From positions 19,357-83,356 of the forward strand of contig CACZXZ010000003.1 of NCBI GenBank assembly GCA_902785325.1: a stretch of 64,000 bases of DNA, given 5' to 3'. This document shows positions 38,217 to 48,084 of this stretch, piece by piece. The DNA comes from an uncultured Succinivibrio sp. (GTDB lineage Bacteria; Pseudomonadota; Gammaproteobacteria; Enterobacterales; Succinivibrionaceae). The translations under genes were made by a program, and so were the position numbers. How positions within the stretch are numbered: the stretch's first letter is position 1; the number at the start of each line of letters is the position of its first letter. Under the pieces are notes generated by a model. That model saw only the letters and a program-made list of their open reading frames with translations. It was not told where the DNA came from and ran no database searches.

Positions 38217-38602
38217 ACCCTGATCACTTTATTTTGCTTAAATTATCTTTAGTACACTGAATTATTTTAGTGCAATTAACATTTTTTTTAAGTTTGTAAA
38301 AATAATCACCTCAAATGTTAACTTTTTGATTTTAAAAAACTTAATTTTCTTAAAGCAGTTTAACTAGCACTAATAAAGAGCAGAATTTGAAGCGTTTTTT
38401 ATAAAAATTTACACATTTTATCTTATTGTTTTATCGAATATTTTTTCATTAGAGAGAAGTTTTAAAAATTACTTTGCACCATAATTTAGCTTTTTATGCA
38501 CCATTTAGGAGCTATTTTAAAGATCTATTGCATGGCATTTTTAAGCAAGGTAAATTGTCACAAATTCAAAATAATTTTATCAACAGGTAAAGGAGACATT
38601 AA
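38217..38602 (+). promoter_or_regulatory. AT-rich upstream region of gdhA
   Basis: No gene is visible. TTGCAT at 38528-38533, a 17-base spacer and TAAATT at 38551-38556 could be a promoter; the ribosome site is AAAGGAGA just before the ATG. The remainder is A/T-rich with no repeats I could define. Confidence 0.35.
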
Positions 38603-39955
<1,353 letters not shown>

Positions 39956-39981
39956 TAAATTAGCTCCTAATTAAATTTTTG

Positions 39982-40016
39982 AAAAGCCTTAGACTATAAT
40001 TAGTTTAAGGCTTTTT
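39982..40016 (+). terminator. Intrinsic terminator after gdhA
   Basis: AAAAGCCTTA pairs with TAAGGCTTTT, extended by an inner ACTA/TAGT pairing around TAAT, followed by TTTTT. Confidence 0.85.
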
Positions 40017-40032
40017 GTTTTAGAGGTGCTCT

Positions 40033-40344
40033 ATGAAAAAGTGTTTAGTAGCTTGTTTAATGGCTTTAAGTTTTAGTGCTCTAGCAGGGACTGGTAATGT
40101 TGATAACTGTACTTTTAATGGCATTAAGCTTTATGGCAAAGTACAAATAGTAAATTCCTTTCCAGATATTAAAGTAAAGGTAGTAAACTCATTTCCCGAT
40201 CTAAAGGTTCAAAAAGTAAATTCCTTTGCAGACAGCTGTGGCAAATGGCAAATTGTTGATTCCTTCCCTGACTTTAAAGTTAAGTTTGTAGAATCCTTTC
40301 CTGATATTGAAATTAAGTATGTTAATTCTTTTCCTGGTCAGTAG
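40033..40344 (+). CDS. Small exported protein with SFPD repeats
   Basis: A 103-residue protein. MKKCLVACLMALSFSALA is a clear signal peptide with cleavage after ALA. The mature chain holds six units of about 11 residues, each of the form K-V-(K/Q)-x-V-(N/D/E)-S-F-P-D-(I/L/F): IVNSFPDI, VVNSFPDL, KVNSFADS, IVDSFPDF, FVESFPDI and YVNSFPG. The third unit has lost its Pro and is followed by a Cys; another Cys is near the mature N-terminus, so a disulfide is possible. The alternating pattern suggests stacked beta strands. I recall similar SFPD-repeat proteins annotated as hypothetical in other proteobacteria. Role unknown. Confidence 0.72.
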   Translation: MKKCLVACLMALSFSALAGTGNVDNCTFNGIKLYGKVQIVNSFPDIKVKVVNSFPDLKVQKVNSFADSCGKWQIVDSFPDFKVKFVESFPDIEIKYVNSFPGQ

Positions 40345-40367
40345 CTATTTAGCCAAGGTTTAAAGTC

Positions 40368-41642
40368 ATGCTAACTTTTAATAGAGCTTTATTTAACACT
40401 CTTGTACAAGCAAAGAATTTATTTAAAGTTGTCCTTGTGACTGGTCCTAGAAACTCTGGAAAAAAGAGCTTACTTAAAGCTATTTTTCAAGATGTAAAAG
40501 GCTCTACTTTAAACTATGTTTCACTAGAAGATCCAGAGGAGCGTTACTTTGCAATCCATGATCCAAGCGGTTTTATAAAAGAGCACAAACCTCCACTTTT
40601 AATTGCAGAAATTGAGTATGCTCCTGTACTGTGATCCTGTATAAAAAAGGCTATTGCTAACAGTGATAAGATGGGACAATTTTTCCTTACAAGCACAATT
40701 GATTGTAAACACCTCTCAAGTCAAATTGAGCTAAGTTTTAATGGAAGCTTAGGCGTTTTTACCTTATTAAGTCTTAGTAATAGCGAAATTTATGGCACCA
40801 AAGCTCAAAGCTTTAATACCGATACCAATTCTTTAATTAAAAGACTTAAAGATTGTAAAAAACAAACTGTAATAGATATCTTTGAGAGGATTGTTAAAGG
40901 ATCTTGTCCTAAAATTTTTAATCAAACTAAAGATTTTGACAACACTTGCTATTACCAAGCATACGTTAATGCGTATCTTCAAAGAGAGATTAGATTTTTT
41001 CTAAAAGTAAAAGATGAGCTTTAATTTTATCGTTTTCTAAAGCTTGTAGCCACATACAGCGCAAAACCAGTTATCATAGATGAGCTAGCTATTAAAGCAG
41101 AGATATCAACTGCTACAGCTAAAAGATGGCTTAACTATTTAGTTGCAACTCACCTTATTGCTCTAGTACCTTCTTTTAATACACAAAAGTTAAAAGGTAA
41201 AAATAAAGCCTCTTATCTTTACTTTTTAGATACCGCTCTTTTGTGTTTCTTACTAAAACTACAAGATCCAATCTCTCTTCTTGATGGTCCAATGGCTAAT
41301 GCTGTGTTTGAAACCTATGTATTCTCTGAAATTTATAAAAGCTGTATAAATCAAGGAAAAGAGCCTATATTCTCTTATTTCAAAACTAAAAGACAAAGTA
41401 GTGCAACCTTACTTATTTATCAAGAAGATTGTATCCATCCAATACAAATAAAGCTTACAGCAAGTCCATTCAGAGAATACAAAGACAAGTCAAATTTCTT
41501 AGTTTCTATAGAAGAACTTAAACAACTGAGTGAGCATTCAAATTTAGAAATAAATATCGCTCAAGGAGCCGTAATCTGCATGTGTGAAGATGTGCTTCCT
41601 ATAGATCACAAAAACAACTTTGTGCCTGTATGGCTTATTTAA
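40368..41642 (+). pseudogene. Broken AAA ATPase (AAA_14/DUF4143-type), two in-frame stop codons
   Basis: One continuous frame of 425 codons, the normal length for this family, is interrupted only by TGA at 40632-40634 and TAA at 41022-41024; there is no frameshift. Three pieces result (88, 117 and 133 codons from ATG). Together they show the AAA_14 N-terminus, an inter-stop LTSTIDCKHLS, the winged-helix-like region (FYRFLKLVATYSAKPVIIDELA) and the DUF4143 C-terminus (YFLDTALLCFL). Walker A is altered to GPRNSGKKS and Walker B to LLIAEIEYAP (Asp replaced by Ala), consistent with lost function. It begins 23 bases after the SFPD-repeat gene. Confidence 0.85.
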
Positions 41643-41675
41643 AATAAGCTATTCCTCAATCAGCTATCCTCTATT

Positions 41676-41701
41676 TTTATGGCAAAAGCTTTTGCCATAA
41701 A
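41676..41701. repeat. 26-bp perfect palindrome after the AAA pseudogene
   Basis: The half TTTATGGCAAAAG is followed directly by its reverse complement. With four bases as a loop it could act as a terminator, but no T run follows; an operator upstream of dcuB is an alternative. Confidence 0.55.
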
Positions 41702-41889
41702 TTGTCCAAGATATACCTTTCTCTTTTGTTATCAACAAGCTATTTGTAATTCAGTTTTTGCATATTGTGAGTTTTCTTACAAATTGTATATTTTATTTGA
41801 AAGTTAACGCATTTTTGCACATTAGTTTTTTTACAAATACCGATTAACACCTAATATTCATAATAGGTTCAATGAAATAAGGAGCATAT

Positions 41890-43221
41890 ATGCTAATTCC
41901 TGAGTTTATATTCCTTTTAGTCATGCTGTATATAGGCAGTAGATATGGTGGTATCGGATTAGGTGTTATTTCTGGTATCGGTCTTTTAATTGAAGTATTC
42001 ATTTTAAGAATGCCTCCAGCATCCCCTCCTGTACAGGTAATGCTAATCATCATAGCAGTAGTATGCTGTGCTGCTATCTTAGAAGCTGCAGGTGGACTTA
42101 AATATATGCTCCAAATTGCAGAGAGATTTTTGCGCAAAAATCCTAAGCGTATTACTTTCTTTGGACCTATGGTCACCTGGCTTTTAAGTATCATGCTAGG
42201 TACAGGCCATGCAGTTTATTCAATCATGCCTATTATTGGCGATATTGCTATTAAAAACCAAATTCGCCCTGAAAGACCAATGGCAGCAGCATCCGTCTCC
42301 TCACAATTAGCTTTAACAGGCTCCCCAATCAGTGCTGTGGTAGCTTGCTACTTAGGTAAGGATGTGTTGTCCCTACCAGGTCTTGAGAATTTAAATCTTT
42401 TAGATATTCTTTTAGTTACAACTCCTGCTACTTTTTTAGGTGTAATAGCTTTATGTATCTTCTCAAACTTTAGAGGTAAAGAGCTTAAGGACGATGTAGA
42501 GTATCAAAAGAAACTTCAAGATCCAGCCTTTAGAGCTGAAATTGAAAGCTCCTCAAAAACTACCTTAAACGAGGTTTTACCATTTAGCGCAAAACTTTCT
42601 GTATACCTCTTCTTATTAGCATTGGTAACTATCGTTGCTATTGCTATCTTCCCTGAGGTTAGAACCATTGGCGCTGGTAAACCTATCAGCATGGGTGTGA
42701 TCATTCAGATGATGATGTTAGGCTTTGGTGGCGTAATTCTCATTGTATGTAAGACACCTGTAAAACTAGTACCAAACGGAGTGGTATTTAAATCAGGTAT
42801 GACAGCTTGTATTGCTATCTTTGGTATTGCTTGGATGTCTGATACCTACTTTAGCTATGCTATGCCTGAATTTAAGGCTGCCATTACTGGTATGGTAAAT
42901 GAGTATCCATGGACCTTTGCATTTGCGCTCTTTGCTGTATCTGTTGTTGTAAATTCACAGGCAGCTACTGCAAAAATCTTACTACCAGTTGCTGTAGCTA
43001 TCGGTCTTCCAGGACCAGTATTGATAGGTTTAATGCCAGCAACCTATGCTTACTTCTTTATTCCAAATTATCCATCTGATATTGCAACCGTAAACTTCGA
43101 TATCTCTGGTACCACAAAGATTGGTAAGTACTACTTCAACCACTCCTTTATGGCACCTGGTTTAATTGGTGTGGTAGTAGCCTGCTGTATAGGTTTACTA
43201 CTTGCTCAATTAACTATTTAA
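41890..43221 (+). CDS. dcuB: Anaerobic C4-dicarboxylate transporter DcuB
   Basis: Inner-membrane antiporter for fumarate/succinate exchange in fumarate respiration. Length 443 (E. coli DcuB 446), with about a dozen hydrophobic segments. DcuB-specific stretches include LQIAERFLRKNPKRIT, LGTGHAVYSIMPIIGDIAIKNQIRPERPMAAAS (GTGHxVY is the DcuB version) and the C-terminal NYPSDIATVNFDISGTTKIGKYYFNHSF. AAGGAG precedes the ATG. It is monocistronic here and not next to fumarase or fumarate reductase. It supports a succinate-producing anaerobic lifestyle. Confidence 0.94.
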   Translation: MLIPEFIFLLVMLYIGSRYGGIGLGVISGIGLLIEVFILRMPPASPPVQVMLIIIAVVCCAAILEAAGGLKYMLQIAERFLRKNPKRITFFGPMVTWLLSIMLGTGHAVYSIMPIIGDIAIKNQIRPERPMAAASVSSQLALTGSPISAVVACYLGKDVLSLPGLENLNLLDILLVTTPATFLGVIALCIFSNFRGKELKDDVEYQKKLQDPAFRAEIESSSKTTLNEVLPFSAKLSVYLFLLALVTIVAIAIFPEVRTIGAGKPISMGVIIQMMMLGFGGVILIVCKTPVKLVPNGVVFKSGMTACIAIFGIAWMSDTYFSYAMPEFKAAITGMVNEYPWTFAFALFAVSVVVNSQAATAKILLPVAVAIGLPGPVLIGLMPATYAYFFIPNYPSDIATVNFDISGTTKIGKYYFNHSFMAPGLIGVVVACCIGLLLAQLTI

Positions 43222-43234
43222 TTTTCCGTTTTGC

Positions 43235-43262
43235 AAAACAGCACCTTTAAGGTGCTGTTTTT
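43235..43262 (+). terminator. Intrinsic terminator after dcuB
   Basis: An 11-bp stem AAAACAGCACC/GGTGCTGTTTT around TTTAA, with the T run. Confidence 0.9.
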
Positions 43263-43388
43263 CTATAATCGTTATCCATCAACGCTTTTTAGCAAATTCT
43301 TTATTAGATCCTCTCCACAAAATTATCAACTTTTCCTACAAAAACAAATATTTGACCTACAATGAAAGTATAGAACTAAGGAGTTGTT

Positions 43389-44144
43389 ATGGAGTTTTCA
43401 TCAAAATTTGCTTTAGTCACTGGTGCTAGTCGTGGAATTGGCAAAGCTATTGCAAAAGCTTTGTGTGATAATGGCGCCTTTGTTTACCTAGTCTCAAGAG
43501 ATGCAAAAACTTTATCTCAATCTGCAATGGATATTGATCCTACTGGTAAACGCGTAAAGGCTATTCCTTGTGATATAACTTCTAATACCAATATAAAAGA
43601 GTTATTCAAGCGTATTGAAGCTGATGAGGTGTACTTAGATATCTTAGTAAATGCAGCTGGCATTGCTCCAGCAAGTTGCGCTGAAGATACTCCTTATGAC
43701 GAGTGGAAAGATACTCTAAACACTAATCTTGGGGCGGTATTTAGCTTGTGCCAAAACGCCTTTTTATCTATGAAACACAATTGTGGTGGCAAAATCATCA
43801 ACATAGCTTCTATCTTAGGTAATTACGGAGCCTCAGGACTTAGTGCTTATTGTGCTTCAAAAGGTGGCGTTATTGCTTTAACTAAGCAATTAGCAACCGA
43901 GTGGGCTCGCTATAACATCAATGTAAATGCTATCGCTCCAGGTTACATCCTAACGGATATGACTAAAGGACTGCAAAACGATCCAATCTTAAATCAGAAA
44001 GTAATTAACAGAACACCACTTGGACGTTTTGGAAAAGTTGAGGATGTAGCAAACACAGCTTTATTCTTAGCTTGCAACAGTTCAGATTTTATTACAGGTG
44101 CAGTTATTCCTGTAGATGGAGGTATGAGCGCAACTTTAGTTTAA
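43389..44144 (+). CDS. Short-chain dehydrogenase/reductase (FabG-like)
   Basis: Classical SDR of 251 residues. The cofactor turn is TGASRGIG at 11-18, NAAG follows near 88, and the catalytic residues are Ser141, Tyr154 and Lys158 in SAYCASK. The C-terminus PVDGGMSATLV is typical. Residue Arg37 after the second strand (LVSRDAK) favours NADP(H). It resembles both 3-oxoacyl-ACP reductases and gluconate 5-dehydrogenase-type enzymes; no fatty acid genes are nearby, so the substrate is open. AAGGAG precedes the ATG. Confidence 0.85.
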   Translation: MEFSSKFALVTGASRGIGKAIAKALCDNGAFVYLVSRDAKTLSQSAMDIDPTGKRVKAIPCDITSNTNIKELFKRIEADEVYLDILVNAAGIAPASCAEDTPYDEWKDTLNTNLGAVFSLCQNAFLSMKHNCGGKIINIASILGNYGASGLSAYCASKGGVIALTKQLATEWARYNINVNAIAPGYILTDMTKGLQNDPILNQKVINRTPLGRFGKVEDVANTALFLACNSSDFITGAVIPVDGGMSATLV

Positions 44145-44165
44145 AAGTTTAAAATCGTAATTTAC

Positions 44166-44199
44166 AGATCACACCGTTTATCGATGTGATCTTTTTTTT
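44166..44199 (+). terminator. Intrinsic terminator after the SDR gene
   Basis: AGATCACA pairs with TGTGATCT around an 11-nt loop, followed by a run of eight T. It lies between the SDR and convergent dapB; the T run serves the plus strand. Confidence 0.85.
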
Positions 44200-44203
44200 A
44201 ATT

Positions 44204-44977
44204 TTATTCTTTTAAGCCTAATACTTCATTCATATCGTATAAGCCAGGCTTTTTATTCTCAAGCCATAAAGCAGCTCTAAATGCGCCACGAGCAAAGGTC
44301 TGTCTTGAAGTTGCGATGTGAGATAACTCTACTCTCTCACCTTCAGAGCAGAACATAGCAGTATGCTCACCTACAATATCACCACCACGAATTGAGGAGA
44401 AACCAATTGAGCCGTAGATACGCTCACCTGTGATACCGTCACGACCTGATACCATAACATCTTTTAAATTAACATTACGGCCAGCAGCAGCTGCCTCACC
44501 AATAGCAAGAGCAGTACCTGATGGAGCATCTACCTTATAGCGGTGATGGGCTTCAACAATCTCAATATCTGCATCAGCCATGATCTTTGAGGTCTTTTTC
44601 ACAAGATTTAATAGAATATTTACGCCTACAGAGAAGTTAGCAGCAAATACGATAGCAATCTTTTTAGAGTACTCTTTGATCTTATCTTTTTGCTCATAAT
44701 CAAAGCCTGTAGTACCTAATACTACCTTGCATTGATGCTCTTTAGCGTACTCTAAAACGCTTAATGAGCACTCAGGGCGTGAGAAATCAATGAAAAGATC
44801 TGGAGCTTGGGATAATTTTGAAGGCTCATCCACTACTTCAATGTTGCAACCTGATGGCAATGAATCTGTACTTTTATCAATACCACATACAATCTTTGCA
44901 CCATCTAAACCAAGACAGCAATCCCAAAGAGCATGTCCCATGCGGCCACCGATTCCTACGATGCCAACTTTTAGCAT
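44204..44977 (-). CDS. dapB: 4-hydroxy-tetrahydrodipicolinate reductase DapB
   Basis: NAD(P)H-dependent reductase of the diaminopimelate/lysine pathway. Length 257 (E. coli 273). The N-terminal dinucleotide motif is VGIVGIGGRMG; FSVGVN follows near residue 115; and the catalytic and substrate motif is EAHHRYKVDAPSGTA with His144, His145 and Lys148. It starts one base after the GNAT stop, placing it last in a nadK-recN-GNAT-dapB run. Confidence 0.96.
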   Translation of the reverse strand: MLKVGIVGIGGRMGHALWDCCLGLDGAKIVCGIDKSTDSLPSGCNIEVVDEPSKLSQAPDLFIDFSRPECSLSVLEYAKEHQCKVVLGTTGFDYEQKDKIKEYSKKIAIVFAANFSVGVNILLNLVKKTSKIMADADIEIVEAHHRYKVDAPSGTALAIGEAAAAGRNVNLKDVMVSGRDGITGERIYGSIGFSSIRGGDIVGEHTAMFCSEGERVELSHIATSRQTFARGAFRAALWLENKKPGLYDMNEVLGLKE

Positions 44978-44978
44978 T

Positions 44979-45461
44979 TTATAACTCCTTTTTCATTACA
45001 AATAAGTGCTCTAATTTTACACTTACTTTGTGAAAAAGTAACGACTCATAGAAGGTGATTGCACCATTATTTAACACTTCAACTTCAACTTCGATTTGTC
45101 TGCCACCTTTTAGCTCAACCATCTCGATTGCAGTTGATAATAATAATTTACCCACCCCATGGCGCATAAAGATAGGATCGACATATAAAGCTAGAATTTT
45201 GCCATCCTCTATAGCCTCTTTAAAAGTTAAAAAGCCACAGATTGCTTTTGCTTCATAAACAAGGATGGTTTTAAAGAGATCGCTTTTTAAGCGATCTTTC
45301 CAAAGCTTAGTAAATTGAGGGTGAGTTAAAGTAAAAGGCTCTTTACGGTGCTCATAATGCGAGGAAGAAAGCTCAATGCGAGCAATAGTTGCAGCATCAT
45401 CTACCGTAGCCCAACGCACGCCTACCTGCAAATTGTGTTTTAAAGTGATTTTTTTACTCAT
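44979..45461 (-). CDS. GNAT family N-acetyltransferase
   Basis: A 160-residue GNAT protein. The acetyl-CoA-binding motif A is ILALYVDPIFMRHGVGKLLLSTAI near residues 90-113, with Arg-His-Gly-Val-Gly in the pyrophosphate loop; NNGAITFYESLLFHKV is motif B. It begins directly after the recN stop codon and ends one base before dapB, so it is firmly in that operon. The RimI-like opening VRWATVDDAATIARIE does not identify a substrate. Confidence 0.82.
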   Translation of the reverse strand: MSKKITLKHNLQVGVRWATVDDAATIARIELSSSHYEHRKEPFTLTHPQFTKLWKDRLKSDLFKTILVYEAKAICGFLTFKEAIEDGKILALYVDPIFMRHGVGKLLLSTAIEMVELKGGRQIEVEVEVLNNGAITFYESLLFHKVSVKLEHLFVMKKEL

Positions 45462-47132
45462 TTACAAGGCACTTTCTTTTAATAAAGCTCTTGCACTATC
45501 TTTTGTAGCTGCTGTTACTACATTACCACCCATCATTCTTGACAGTTCAGTAATTCTACCTTCCTCATCTAAAGCTTTAACGTGGGATTGAGCTTCATTA
45601 TCAGCTTGCTCTTTAGTTACTAAGAACTGATGATGAGCACAAGCTGCAACTTGAGGTAAATGAGTTACAGTAATAACTTGTACATTTTTACCTAATTTAC
45701 GTAACAAGGCTCCTACAGCACTTGCAGTACGTCCTGAAATACCTGTATCCACCTCATCAAAAACTAAGGTATTAGTATCATTTGCAAAGGAGGTTAGAAC
45801 TTCAATTGCTAAAGCAAGTCTTGACAATTCACCACCTGAGGCAACAGTTCCAAGCTCTAAAGGCTCTTGACCTAAATTTGCTGAGAATAAAAAGGTGACG
45901 TTGTCACGACCATTTTTACGAGGACGGCAAGTAGTATCAAACTCTACTTGAACTTTAAAGACACCATTTTCTAAAGCTAAAGTTTTAATACTTTCTGTTA
46001 CTTCCTTTGACATTAACTTAGCAGTTTCAATTCTCTTTTTAGATAACTCTAAAGCTTTTTGCTCATAGTCATCACGATACTGTTTTACAAGACTTGTAAG
46101 CTTTGCAATTTGCTCTTTTAAAGATAAGAAATGCTCTAAATCTTTTTCTAATTTGTCTTTGATTTTATAAAGTTCATTTGGTTGTACATTAAAGCGTCTT
46201 GAAAGCTCATGACATTTTGCTAACTTTTCTGACAACTCGTCAACTAAGGCTGGATTTGCTTTTAAACTTAAAGAATCTAGTTTTTCTCTTGCAGCATCTA
46301 AAAGAGTGGCTGCATTTGATAAATCGTCAATAATAGGATTGATACTGTCTTTAGCAAAGATTGCAACTTTTGACAAATCACTAATTCTTGAGCTTAAGAT
46401 ATCAATAATATTGTGCTCGTCATTTTCAAGCACTCCTTGAGCAAGGGCTATTGCATCCTGAGCCTGGCTTTGATGCATTAGCGCATCATAATCACGATTG
46501 ATAGTCTCGTAATCCCCTTCTTTAAGATCTAAAGCATTTAAAGCCTCTAGCTCAAACTTTAAGGTTTTAAAATTTGAAGCTCCTGCTACCTGCTCATCGG
46601 ACAATTGCTGTAATAAAGTACGATTTGAATTGTATTTATCAAAAGCTTCATTAACGCTATCAACTTCTTTTTTTAACTTACCAAAAGCATCAACTAGTGC
46701 TAATTGATTGCTCTTATCAATAAGTTTAATGCTTGCATGCTGACCATGGATAGCAATCAAGCTTTGAGTAAGCTCTTTTAGATTAGCTAAAGTGCAAGGA
46801 GTATCATTGATATAAGCTTTAGTTTTGCCATCTTTTAAAATCACACGGCGGATAACTAGAGATTTATCCTCCTCTAAAAGCTCATGGGCTTTTAAAAAGG
46901 CTAAAGCTTTTTCATTATGCTCAATGTTAAAGCTTGCGCACAACTCTGCTTTATCGCAATTAGTGCGAACCATGTTAGCATCTGCTCTACCACCTAAAAT
47001 TAAAGATAAAGCATCTACGGTTAGGGATTTACCTGCACCTGTTTCACCAGTGATACAGGTCATGCCACTTTGAAAATCTAAAGTATTCTTATGGCTTAAA
47101 GCAAAGTCTTTTACTAATAATTGCTCTAACAT
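45462..47132 (-). CDS. recN: DNA repair protein RecN
   Basis: SMC-like ATPase acting in double-strand break repair. I choose ATG at 47132: it has AGGAGAG eight bases upstream and gives MLEQLLVKDFALSH, matching the family start and 556 residues (E. coli 553). A TTG ten codons earlier at 47162 would overlap nadK and has poor context. Walker A is ITGETGAGKSLTVDAL, a coiled-coil middle spans about 150-360, and the signature ASGGELSRLALA with Walker B TLVFDEVDTGISG lies near the C-terminus. It is between nadK and a GNAT gene on the same strand. Confidence 0.95.
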   Translation of the reverse strand: MLEQLLVKDFALSHKNTLDFQSGMTCITGETGAGKSLTVDALSLILGGRADANMVRTNCDKAELCASFNIEHNEKALAFLKAHELLEEDKSLVIRRVILKDGKTKAYINDTPCTLANLKELTQSLIAIHGQHASIKLIDKSNQLALVDAFGKLKKEVDSVNEAFDKYNSNRTLLQQLSDEQVAGASNFKTLKFELEALNALDLKEGDYETINRDYDALMHQSQAQDAIALAQGVLENDEHNIIDILSSRISDLSKVAIFAKDSINPIIDDLSNAATLLDAAREKLDSLSLKANPALVDELSEKLAKCHELSRRFNVQPNELYKIKDKLEKDLEHFLSLKEQIAKLTSLVKQYRDDYEQKALELSKKRIETAKLMSKEVTESIKTLALENGVFKVQVEFDTTCRPRKNGRDNVTFLFSANLGQEPLELGTVASGGELSRLALAIEVLTSFANDTNTLVFDEVDTGISGRTASAVGALLRKLGKNVQVITVTHLPQVAACAHHQFLVTKEQADNEAQSHVKALDEEGRITELSRMMGGNVVTAATKDSARALLKESAL

Positions 47133-47140
47133 ACACTCTC

Positions 47141-48058
47141 CTAGACTAGACTTTGACCCCAACAGAGTTTTTGGCGTAATAAACTATAATAGTCATAGCC
47201 TTGTGGATGAATTAGGGTTAATGGAATATGATGCTGTCTAATCAATACTGAGCAATTAGTATCAGCTCTTAAAGTTACCTGACCATCGCAGTTAATCGCA
47301 ATAAGCTCTGCTAAATCGTCAGGGCACTCAAAATCAATTTTAACCTCTGATTTTCCAGGAATAATAATAGGTGAACTATTTAAAGATTGTGGGAACATTG
47401 GCACAAGTGCAAGCACATCAAGATGAGGCTCAATAATAGGGCCTCCTGCTGATAAAGAATAAGCTGTAGATCCTGTAGGGGTGTTTACGATAATACCATC
47501 GCCACGCAAAGTATACATGTAGTTGTCACCAATACTTACCTTAAACACCATCATGTGAGCCATAGTGCCAGAGTGAATAACGGTTTCGTTAGTTGCTAAA
47601 GATTGACCTATAAGCTCGCCTACGCCGTCCTTAGAGTCTCTTGAGACTCTAACATCAATCATTTTGCGCTCTTCAAGAGTGTAGTAGCCTTTAACAATAT
47701 TCTTTAAACTCTCATCTAAATTAGAAGGACTTACATCAGTAAGTAAGCCTAAGTGACCTGAGTTGATACCTAATACAGGAACTTTTAAATCTACTAAGGT
47801 TCTAGCTGCACCTAATAATGATCCGTCACCACCTACAACAATAATTAAATCAAGATCTCTCATTTGACGTCTTGAGATAGATGGTATTTCAGGAATATTA
47901 AAACCTACAGAGGTGTTAGCATCAAGGTAAACATCAACACCAAGTGCTTTTAATTTATCTGCTATCAGACGAATAGTATCCGACATAGGTCTTTTATAAA
48001 CTTTAGATACAATGACAGCGGATTTAATTTCCTTTTGTTTTGGTAAACTTGATGTCAC
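47141..48058 (-). CDS. nadK: NAD kinase NadK
   Basis: Phosphorylates NAD to NADP with ATP in the cytoplasm. Length 305 (E. coli 292). The GGDG motif is IIVVGGDGSLLGAAR with Asp78; NSGHLGLLTDV and the second family motif NTPTGSTAYSLSAGGPI are intact. It precedes recN by eight bases, as in many gammaproteobacteria. The AAA-ATPase/nuclease gene lies 26 bases upstream on the same strand, so readthrough from it is possible. Confidence 0.96.
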   Translation of the reverse strand: MTSSLPKQKEIKSAVIVSKVYKRPMSDTIRLIADKLKALGVDVYLDANTSVGFNIPEIPSISRRQMRDLDLIIVVGGDGSLLGAARTLVDLKVPVLGINSGHLGLLTDVSPSNLDESLKNIVKGYYTLEERKMIDVRVSRDSKDGVGELIGQSLATNETVIHSGTMAHMMVFKVSIGDNYMYTLRGDGIIVNTPTGSTAYSLSAGGPIIEPHLDVLALVPMFPQSLNSSPIIIPGKSEVKIDFECPDDLAELIAINCDGQVTLRADTNCSVLIRQHHIPLTLIHPQGYDYYSLLRQKLCWGQSLV

Positions 48059-48084
48059 AAATGCTCCTAGAATTTAAAATACTT

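Noticed and set aside
38530-38556. Possible sigma-54 promoter before gdhA (TGGCAT...GC)
   Set aside because: The GG-to-GC distance is one base too short and the downstream TTGC is absent.
47133-47162. TTG start for recN ten codons upstream
   Set aside because: It overlaps nadK, and the ATG at 47132 has a good ribosome site and family alignment.
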